Assembly (NCBI RefSeq): GCF_000341345.1
Contig: NC_020303.1
Span: forward strand, 22,257 to 86,256
Length of the DNA stretch: 64,000 nt
Direction of reading: 5' to 3'
DNA from: Corynebacterium halotolerans YIM 70093 = DSM 44683
GTDB lineage: Bacteria; Actinomycetota; Actinomycetes; Mycobacteriales; Mycobacteriaceae
The notes under the pieces are model-generated. The model ran no database searches, was not told the DNA's origin, and saw only the letters and a list, made by a program, of their open reading frames with translations. Shown here piece by piece: positions 54,673 to 62,700 of this stretch. The first letter of the stretch is position 1. Each line of letters starts with the position of its first letter. A program made the translations under genes and the position numbers.

Positions 54673-56877
54673 ATGCCCCACCCCCACCACCCTGACCACG
54701 GCGACCACCACACCCCGGAGCCACCCGGCGATGAGCACCATGCGGATGCCGACACCCACGGCCAGGCCATGCCGCAGGATCATCCGCATTCCGCGGTCGA
54801 TGAGGACCATCACGTCCACACCCACGGCGAGCATGCCGGCCACAGCACCGCCATGTTCCGACAGCGCTTCTGGTGGTCGCTGATTCTGTCCATCCCGGTC
54901 GTTGCCTTCAGCCCCATGGTCGCCGACCTGCTGGGTTACTCCATCCCGGACTTCCCCGGGGTGGAGTGGATTGCCCCGGTCCTGGGCACCGTGATCTTCG
55001 TCTACGGTGGCACCCCGTTCCTCAAGGGCGGATGGACTGAGCTGACATCGCGCCAGCCGGGCATGATGCTGTTGATCGCCATGGCGATTACCGTCGCATT
55101 CGTTGCCTCCTGGGTGACCACCCTCGGGATTGGTGGTTTCCACCTGGATTTCTGGTGGGAGCTGGCCCTGCTGGTGACCATCATGCTGCTGGGTCACTGG
55201 CTGGAGATGCGCGCCCTGGGGGCGGCCTCCTCGGCCCTGGATGCCCTGGCAGCCCTGCTGCCGGATGAGGCCGAGAAGATCGTCGACGGGCAGGCCCGCA
55301 CCGTGCCCGTCACCGAACTGGCCGTCGATGACGTCGTGCTCGTCCGAGCCGGCGCCCGCGTCCCGGCCGACGGGACGATCATCGACGGATCCGCCGAATT
55401 CGATGAGGCCATGATCACCGGGGAATCCCGGCCCGTTTTCCGGGATACCGGCGAGCAAGTGGTGGCCGGGACGGTGGCCACCGACAACACCGTCCGCGTC
55501 CGCGTTGAGGCCACCGGCGGGGACACGGCCCTGGCCGGTATCCAGCGCATGGTCGCGGACGCCCAGGAGTCTTCTTCCCGCGCTCAGGCGCTCGCCGACC
55601 GGGCGGCGGCCTGGTTGTTCTGGTTCGCGCTGATCTCCGCCCTGATCACCGCGGTGGTCTGGGCGATCATCGGCAGCCCGGATGATGCCGTGGTACGCAC
55701 CGTGACCGTGCTGGTTATCGCCTGCCCGCATGCCCTGGGCCTGGCCATCCCGCTGGTCATCGCGATCTCCACCGAGCGGGCCGCGAAGTCCGGGGTGCTG
55801 ATCAAAAACCGCATGGCCCTGGAGCGGATGCGCACCATTGACGTGGTGCTGTTCGACAAGACCGGCACCCTGACCGAAGGCGCGCACGCCGTCACCGACA
55901 TCGCCGCCGTTCCCGGCACCACAGAGGGCCAGCTGCTGGCCCTGGCCGCTGCCGCCGAAGCCGACAGCGAACACCCCGTGGCCCGGGCGATCGTCACCGC
56001 CGCCACCGAGCACCCGGAGGCCTCCCGTCTCGGACTGCGCGGCACCGATTTCACCGCCGCCACCGGCCGCGGCGTCCGCGCCACTGTCAACGACGCCGAA
56101 ATCCTCGTCGGCGGACCCAACATGCTGCGCGAACTCGACCTCACCACACCGGGCGAGATCACCGACACCACCCGCTCCTGGACCGAGCGTGGGGCCGGCG
56201 TGCTGCATATCGTCCGTGACGGCCAGATCATCGGTGCCGTGGCGGTCGAGGACAAGGTCCGCCCTGAATCCCGCGCGGCTGTAAAGGCCCTGCAGGACCG
56301 CGGGGTCAAGGTCGCGATGATCACCGGCGACGCCCGTCAGGTCGCCCACGCCGTCGGCAAGGATCTGGGGATTGACGAGGTCTTCGCCGAGGTGCTGCCC
56401 CAGGACAAGGACACCAAGGTCACGCAGCTGCAGGACCGTGGCCTGAGCGTGGCCATGGTCGGCGACGGCGTCAACGACGCCCCGGCCCTGGCCCGCGCCG
56501 AGGTCGGCATCGCCATTGGTGCCGGCACGGATGTGGCCATGGAATCCGCCGGGGTGGTGCTGGCCAGTGACGACCCCCGGGCGGTGCTGTCGATGATGGA
56601 ACTCTCGCGGGCCAGCTACCGCAAGATGGTCCAGAACCTCATCTGGGCATCCGGCTACAACATCGTGGCCGTTCCCCTGGCCGCCGGTGTGCTCGCCCCC
56701 ATCGGGTTCGTGCTCTCCCCGGCCGTCGGGGCGGTGTTGATGTCCCTGTCGACCATCGTGGTCGCCCTCAACGCCCAGCTGCTGCGCCGCATTGACCTGG
56801 AGCCGACTCACCTGGCCCCGACCGGCCGACAGGAGGAACAGACCACCCCAGCATCAACAGCAGCCACTGTCCACTGA
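54673..56877 (+). CDS. copB: P1B-3 type copper ATPase CopB
   Basis: Copper ATPase of 734 residues. In place of an HMA domain the N-terminus is a His-rich tail of about 60 residues (HPHHPDHGDHH, DEDHHVHTHGEHAGH). Membrane motif VIACPHALGLAIP (CPH) marks the CopB group. AMITGESRPV, LFDKTGTLTEG, DSEHPVARAI and [15 protein letters not shown] complete the P-type set. CopB exports copper, reported as Cu(II) or Cu(I). GAAGGA before the ATG. Forms a unit with the HMA gene under a CsoR-like site. Confidence 0.94.
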   Translation: MPHPHHPDHGDHHTPEPPGDEHHADADTHGQAMPQDHPHSAVDEDHHVHTHGEHAGHSTAMFRQRFWWSLILSIPVVAFSPMVADLLGYSIPDFPGVEWIAPVLGTVIFVYGGTPFLKGGWTELTSRQPGMMLLIAMAITVAFVASWVTTLGIGGFHLDFWWELALLVTIMLLGHWLEMRALGAASSALDALAALLPDEAEKIVDGQARTVPVTELAVDDVVLVRAGARVPADGTIIDGSAEFDEAMITGESRPVFRDTGEQVVAGTVATDNTVRVRVEATGGDTALAGIQRMVADAQESSSRAQALADRAAAWLFWFALISALITAVVWAIIGSPDDAVVRTVTVLVIACPHALGLAIPLVIAISTERAAKSGVLIKNRMALERMRTIDVVLFDKTGTLTEGAHAVTDIAAVPGTTEGQLLALAAAAEADSEHPVARAIVTAATEHPEASRLGLRGTDFTAATGRGVRATVNDAEILVGGPNMLRELDLTTPGEITDTTRSWTERGAGVLHIVRDGQIIGAVAVEDKVRPESRAAVKALQDRGVKVAMITGDARQVAHAVGKDLGIDEVFAEVLPQDKDTKVTQLQDRGLSVAMVGDGVNDAPALARAEVGIAIGAGTDVAMESAGVVLASDDPRAVLSMMELSRASYRKMVQNLIWASGYNIVAVPLAAGVLAPIGFVLSPAVGAVLMSLSTIVVALNAQLLRRIDLEPTHLAPTGRQEEQTTPASTAATVH

Positions 56878-56927
56878 TCCTGAATCATTCACCAACTCCT
56901 TTGTATATGACCCTGAAAGGCACCATC

Positions 56928-57605
56928 ATGAAGCGCACTATCACTCTCGCCGCCCTCGCCCTGACCTCTACTCTGGCCCTGGCCGCCTGCGGCGAGGCCA
57001 CCGAGCCCGAGCCCGAGACCACCGACACCACCACCTCGGCCACTAACACCGAGACCACCACCGCTGAGACGACCGCGACCGCCACGGCGACGACGACTGA
57101 GGCGGACGGAGAGATTTCCGCCGAGCACAACAACGCGGACATCATGTTCGCGCAGATGATGATCCCCCATCACCAGCAGGCCGTGGAGATGAGCGAGATG
57201 CTCCTGACCAAGGAGGACATCCCGACCGAGGTCGCCGACTTCGCCCAGGGCGTGATCGACGCCCAGGGCCCGGAGATCGACCGGATGAACGCCATGCTCG
57301 AGGCCTGGGGACAGCAGCCGGTCACCGGATCCTCTGGCATGGGCGGGATGGATCACGGCGACATGAGCGGGATGAGCGGGATGATGACCGAGGAGGACAT
57401 GGCAGCCCTGGAGAACGCCCAGGGCACCGAGGCCGCCCGCCTCTACCTCGAGCAGATGACCGCCCACCACGAAGGTGCCGTCGACATGGCCCGCGATGAG
57501 GTCAACGATGGCCAGAACCCACAGGCCGCTGCCCTGGCCGAGCAGGTCATTGAAGACCAGGAGGCCGAGATCGCCGAAATGGAGCAGATGCTCCAGAACC
57601 TCTAA
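56928..57605 (+). CDS. DUF305 lipoprotein, copper-binding
   Basis: Lipoprotein of 225 residues: lipobox LAAC, a long Thr/Glu linker (TTDTTTSATNTETTTAETTA), then DUF305 with two four-helix repeats: ADIMFAQMMIPHHQQAVEM and LYLEQMTAHHEGAVDMARDEV, joined by a Met-rich stretch (GMGGMDHGDMSGMSGMM). These Met and His clusters fit Cu binding outside the membrane. GAAAGG precedes the ATG at 56928. It is 50 bp after copB. Confidence 0.9.
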   Translation: MKRTITLAALALTSTLALAACGEATEPEPETTDTTTSATNTETTTAETTATATATTTEADGEISAEHNNADIMFAQMMIPHHQQAVEMSEMLLTKEDIPTEVADFAQGVIDAQGPEIDRMNAMLEAWGQQPVTGSSGMGGMDHGDMSGMSGMMTEEDMAALENAQGTEAARLYLEQMTAHHEGAVDMARDEVNDGQNPQAAALAEQVIEDQEAEIAEMEQMLQNL

Positions 57606-57711
57606 CCAGTCTCCCTTTTTAACCAGATCATCACCCGGGGGCTGCTGCAGCTGTGCGGTGGCCTTCCTTGCACGCCCAGAGTCCACCGCCAGAAATGAGA
57701 ACTTTGCGACC

Positions 57712-58317
57712 ATGACGAACGACCAGACCGTGCTGCCGAGTTTTGCCCGCCAGCGGCCTTTCGCCCTCATCCTGCTGGTCACTGGCGTGATCGGCTGGGT
57801 CGCCTCCGGCATTCTGGTGCTCGAGCGCCTGGCCCTCTACGAGGACGCCGAGCACGTCACCACCTGCGACCTCAACGCCCTGGTCTCCTGCGGAAAGGTG
57901 ATGGGCACCTGGCAGTCCGAACTGTTTGGCTTCCCCAACCCGTTGATCGGGATTGTCGCCTTCGCCGTGGTCATCACCACCGCGATGGCCATGCTGTCCG
58001 GGGCCCGGCTCGGCGACTGGTACTGGGCCGGCCTGCAGGCCGGAGTGACCGTCGGTCTGCTGTTTATCATCTGGCTGTGGTACCAGGCCCTGTTCGTCAT
58101 CCACATCTTGTGCCTGTACTGCATGGTGGTGTGGGCGATGATGATCCCGCTGTTCATCCTGCTGACCGTGCGCAACCTCGCCCACGGGCTTTTCCCCGCC
58201 TCCCCTGCCGTGGTGCGGTTTGCCTCCCAGTGGGCCGGCACCCTGATCGCCGTGGTCTACGTCGCCGTCGCCGTCTCGGTGTTCCTCAGCTTCTCCTCCG
58301 ACTTCACTAGCCTCTAG
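57712..58317 (+). CDS. Vitamin K epoxide reductase (VKOR) homologue, copy 2
   Basis: 201 residues, nearly identical to the C-terminal 195 residues of the protein at 21128-21781, with the same loop Cys pair (TTCDLNALVSCGKV) and CLYC active site. There is no DsbA-like gene beside it; it follows the DUF305 lipoprotein by 106 bp. The start at 57712 (MTNDQTVLPSF) is used because the frame before it is a shadow of the DUF305 gene. Role: disulfide generation in the envelope. Confidence 0.9.
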   Translation: MTNDQTVLPSFARQRPFALILLVTGVIGWVASGILVLERLALYEDAEHVTTCDLNALVSCGKVMGTWQSELFGFPNPLIGIVAFAVVITTAMAMLSGARLGDWYWAGLQAGVTVGLLFIIWLWYQALFVIHILCLYCMVVWAMMIPLFILLTVRNLAHGLFPASPAVVRFASQWAGTLIAVVYVAVAVSVFLSFSSDFTSL

Positions 58318-58360
58318 CCGTGACGAGCTGTCGGTTCCTTCTCCGCGACTGTGTCGAGAG

Positions 58361-58396
58361 ACCGGGTGTCGGTGGTAAACGACACCACCCCCCGGT
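58361..58396 (+). terminator. Nested hairpin after VKOR copy 2
   Basis: ACCGGG..CCCGGT with an inner GTGTCG..CGACAC stem, 44 bp after the VKOR stop. Probable end of the copper block transcript. Confidence 0.5.
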
Positions 58397-58540
58397 CAGA
58401 GAGCGTGCGCACCACGATGCCGACCGCATCCTGAGCGAGGGGAGCCAAGGACAACCACCCTTGGCATGGGTGGCTGCGCCTGACACAAGGGGTGTGTTCT
58501 CGCGCTCGACCCCGCTCCGCCGATGGGGCTTTTAGAGGCG

Positions 58541-58849
58541 TCAGAACAGCGGGGTGGTGGCCTCGTCCTCGACCGCGTCTCGTTCGGCCTTCTCGTGGGT
58601 GGCGATGAGTTGGTTGAGCCGGCGGATAGACAGCCCGGTGGTCTCCGACAGCGTGGTCAGGGTCATGCCGAGCTCGCGTAACCGGACGATCTGGTGGCCG
58701 GCGTGTGCTTCGTGCTCGGTGATCGTATCGAGGTGCTCACCGAGCTTGAGCAACACTGCCCCTTGGGCCTCGGCGGTACGGCGCTGCCGCTCGAGGAATA
58801 CCCGCTGCCGCTGACGGGCTTCCAGGCTGATGCGTCCTCTCCTCGCCAT
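58541..58849 (-). CDS. Small HTH-type protein of the mobilisation region
   Basis: Basic protein of 102 residues starting MARRGRISLEARQRQ, with a probable coiled segment and a helix-turn-helix-like end (GMTLTTLSETTGLSIRRLNQLIATHEKAE). The ATG at 58849 is chosen because a frameshifted gene ends just upstream at 58858. It lies on the strand opposite the relaxase. Such small DNA-binding genes often go with relaxases as accessory or control proteins; that is inferred. Confidence 0.6.
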   Translation of the reverse strand: MARRGRISLEARQRQRVFLERQRRTAEAQGAVLLKLGEHLDTITEHEAHAGHQIVRLRELGMTLTTLSETTGLSIRRLNQLIATHEKAERDAVEDEATTPLF

Positions 58850-58857
58850 TGGCTTAC

Positions 58858-59141
58858 TTACTCCTTGATGAGGCGGTGGACTGGATACTCGGCTGCCTGC
58901 GTCTCGGCGGCGTACCCGTCGAGGAGAGTGACGAGGGTGGGCATGTCTGCGCCGTCGAGACGGTCGAACCAGTAGCCGAAGCCCTCGCGTGCGTCTGCAC
59001 CAGAGCCTGTTCCCCGGACGACAACACCCCATCGTCAGCCGCCTTGGCCACCTGTGCCCAGCCTGTGGTGCCGAGGATGCGCAGCAGCCTCTGGTCGTGA
59101 TTGAGGGCGCGGATGAGGGGAGCGGACAGCACGGCAGGCAC
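58858..59141 (-). pseudogene. Frameshifted small gene upstream of the HTH gene
   Basis: The first part reads LIRALNHDQRLLRILGTTGWAQVAKAADDGVLSSGEQALVQTHA and the second part, in another frame, EGFGYWFDRLDGADMPTLVTLLDGYAAETQAAEYPVHRLIKE-stop (both quoted as continuous only within protein-like stretches). The switch is in the CGCGAGGG run near 58984-58993, where one base seems missing. The stop is 8 bp before the next ATG, as in an operon. Family not recognised. Confidence 0.55.
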
Positions 59142-59773
59142 CTTTCTTACAAGCCGGGGAAGGGCGTTGTGCTTCCCACCCTAAAGCCTCGGGCAGACAC
59201 GAACAGATGGGCACTGTTCGACCGCGTTCGAACACCCCTCAGTGACGGCCACCCAGATGGCCAGAAGGACAGCGATACCTTCCGCTGCTTCGCCCCGAGG
59301 GGCACCACCTCCCAGGGTCATCCCCAGCCCACCCGACTACTGATGCTGACGGCCACGACCGCAGACAAGCACCAGGAGGCGTCGAGGCGACGCCTCGATC
59401 AGCGCGCCTCCTCGCGGTAACACCCACTCCCCCATCGCCTCGCCTGCCTGACGGGCGTGCAGACCACCGACGGCGCACTCACCTTCCTTGCTCCCTCACC
59501 TCGGCCACCGGTCATGCGGTCATCACCCATCGCCGAGTCCCGTCATCGATCAGTGGCTACCGAAGGACATATCTGCGCACGCGCATGCTCCCCTCGCATC
59601 ACGCCGCGTTCGCTATCTGCCCGTCCCATCGCCGAATTCCGGTCGACGCGCGACCGCGAAATGAGATCAATACACCTTTGGCAGATAATCTGACTTTCGG
59701 TTTTCCCAGTTCACACCCGCCCACAAGAAGTTGCCGAAGCACGCACCAGCTTCTGTTCCTAGACTCGGAAAGT
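59142..59773. other. Transfer-origin candidate region
   Basis: 632 bp between the divergent small gene and the relaxase. It has several inverted repeats: GTTCGA..TCGAAC (59217-59234), GGCCA..TGGCC near 59257-59272, and GAGGCGTCG-AGG-CGACGCCTC (59376-59396) with a wider AGGAGGCG..CGCCTCCT pair around it. oriT and relaxase promoter are expected here, but no nic site can be fixed by eye. Confidence 0.45.
59376..59396. repeat. 9-bp perfect inverted repeat in the putative oriT region
   Basis: GAGGCGTCG-AGG-CGACGCCTC; flanking AGGAGGCG and CGCCTCCT form an outer pair. Confidence 0.55.
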
Positions 59774-62700
59774 ATGTTGTCGATGCGGGTGGTCCACGCC
59801 GGGGATGGCTACGCCTATCTCCTCGGCTCGGTCGCCTCCCACGACGATATGACCCAGCCCGATCTAGCACTCGCGGACTACTACCAGGCGACCGGAACCC
59901 CACCAGGACGGTGGTTCGGCAGTGGCATAACCGGGCTCGGCGAGACCTCCGTCAGCGTCGACGGAGTCGTCAATGAGGCGCAGATGGGCGCGCTCTACGG
60001 CGAGGGCTTGCATCCGGATGCGGATGCGCGGATGGCCGCCGGCGAGCCGCTGGCGGACGTGAAGTTGGGGCGGGCGTATGCGACCTATACCAACGGCGTC
60101 GAGGTCCTCAAGGCTGTCTCGAAGACGGAGAAACAAGAACGTCAACGCCTCGGTCGGCGGCTCACGACGGAGGAGAGAAACGAGCTCGCACTGTCGGTGG
60201 CGCGTCCGTTTCATGCCTCGGAGACGGGCTTCGAGCACGCCGATGCCCGCGTAGTTTTGGCTTGGCTCAACACGCAGAAGCACTCGGTGCGGCAGCCGGC
60301 GGCGGGGATGGATCTGACGTTTTCACCGACGAAATCCGTCTCGCTGCTCTGGGCGCTCGGCGACGAGGAGACTCGCCAGGCGATCGAGAAAATCCACCGG
60401 GAGGCAGTCGCTGATTCCCTCGTGTGGGTCGAAGACAATGTGCTCTTCACGCGCACCGGGGAGCGCGGGGAGAGACAGGTTCGGGCCCGGGGAATGATCG
60501 CGGCGACGTTTATCCACTACGACACTCGGGCCGGGGATCCGGACCTGCACACCCACTGTCTGATCGCCAACAAAGTCCAAACACGAGAAGACGAACTGAG
60601 CCCTGAGGATGCCGCGAAGTGGCGGGCCCTCGACACTCGGTTCCTGCACAAAAACTCCGCCCGCATCGGCCAGCGCTACCAGGACATGATGGTCCACCGC
60701 CTCTCCACGGAACTCGGACTCGAGTTCTACGAACGCACCACCGAGGAGAACAAAGCACCCGTGTGGGAGGTCCGAGGCATCGATGAGGACCTCATTGCGG
60801 CCTCCTCCAAACGCCGCGCTCAGGCGCAACCGGTCTACGAAGAATACGCCCGCACCTACCGGGAGACGCATGGTCATGCGCCTTCGGATCGGGCGGCCTA
60901 CGAGCTGTGGCAGCAAGCCATCCTGGATACCCGCGATGCGAAGAAACCCGCCCGATCTCTGGCCGAGCATCGCCGCGAGTGGGCCCAGGAATACGGCATT
61001 CAGAACCTCTCCGCCCGAGCACTCGGGGAGGCCGCCCGGGCCGACGGACACACCCGACCCGCTTTCCCCGCCTATGGCACCGACCACCGCGAGGAAGCGC
61101 TCAAGGAGTTGGCCCGCCAGGCGGTGGACGACACCCGCAAGCGCCGCGCGAGCTTTGCCCACCGGCATCTGGACACCTCGATTTCCATGCGCCTGAACGC
61201 CTGGAGGTTCGCGAATGAGACGGAGGCTGCGGCCATCCGGCACCAGGTGCACGCCGTGGCGCTGCGGGAGTTCGTCACCACCCTCAACTCAACCGAACCG
61301 CTCGCCCTCCCCGGAGCGTTGGTGCAGCACGGCCGGGCGATCGACCTCGAATCCGAAGCAGAAGTCCTCACCGCCAACGCCACGCTGCTCGAGGAGCAGA
61401 CCGTGCTCGAGGCGATCAACCAACCCACCGCGTATCTCGTCACCCGCCAGGCCGTCGACGACGCCCTTGACCGCCACCAGAACACCGCCGGGTTTGCGCT
61501 GAACACCGGGCAGGAGGCACTGGTGCGCCACCTCACCGAGACCGGCGCCATGCTCAGTGCCGGTGTCGGCCCGGCTGGCACGGGCAAGACCGCCTCGATG
61601 GCCGTCGTCGCCGACCTCTGGCGCGGAGAAGGCCACCAGGTCCATGCCCTGGCCCCCTCAGCCCGGGCCGCGCAGCAACTCGGCGACGACATCGGTGAAA
61701 AAGCCCGGACGCTGGCCTCACTGACCTACCGCTGGCGCGGGGAACTGCCCGGCATCCCCGCCCACGACGCGCAAGCCCTCGGCGTCTCCATCACGCCCGG
61801 GGACATGCTCCTGGTCGATGAAGCGGGCATGGCCACCACCGCGGATCTTGCAGCCCTGACCGAAATCGCCCAAGCGACCGGGGCTATCGTGCGTCTGGTG
61901 GGTGATCCGCATCAGCTGGATGCCGTGGAGACCGGTGGGCTGTTGCGCACCATCGTCAAACACGACCACTCGACAGAACTCGACCAGGTCATGCGCGTCG
62001 GCGACGACACCGCCCAAGCCGACGCGGGTCTCAAGATCCGCCACGGCGACACGACCGGGCTCGATCTCTACGCGCAGCGGGGGTGGATCCACGGCGGTAA
62101 CCGCGAGGATCAGATCCTGACCGCCACGACCGCCTACCTGCAGGACATCGACGCCGGCAGGAGCTCGATTCTCATCGCCTCGACCAACAAGGATGTGGCC
62201 GCAGCTAACCAGCTCATCCGCACCCACCGGATGACCACCGGCGACGTCCAGACGGACGGGCCCGCCGTAGCCCTCGGCGGCAGCGAGCAGGCCAGCATCG
62301 GCGATACCATCCTGACCAGGCGCAACACGATGATCAACAACACCCGGATCCTCAACGGCCAGCAATTCACTGTGACCGCCATCCACGACGACGGCTCGGC
62401 CATCGTCCAGGGCACCGAGCGCCCCACCCCGCTTATCCTGCCCGCCGACTACCTCGCCAGCCATGCCCAACTCGGCTATGCCGCCACCGTCCACCGCGCC
62501 CAAGGCGTCACCGTGGATACCACCCACGCCGTGGTGGGTCCGGAGACCGACCGACGGGGCCTTTACGTCGCCCTGACCCGCGGAAAGAAGGAAAACCACG
62601 CGTATGTCGCCACCGACACCCCCGTCGACCTCGACGGTGAGGACGCGCACCGCCACATGTCCGGCGAGAACACCGCCGAGCCCACCCCGCTCGAGGTGCT

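Noticed and set aside
55584..56811. Very long minus-strand open frames opposite copB
   Set aside because: They are caused by the high GC content of copB; composition is biased to Arg, Gly and His with no domain.
58541..59032. Longer 163-codon version of the small HTH gene
   Set aside because: The first 61 codons overlap the true frame of the upstream frameshifted gene and are Arg/Pro-rich shadow sequence.
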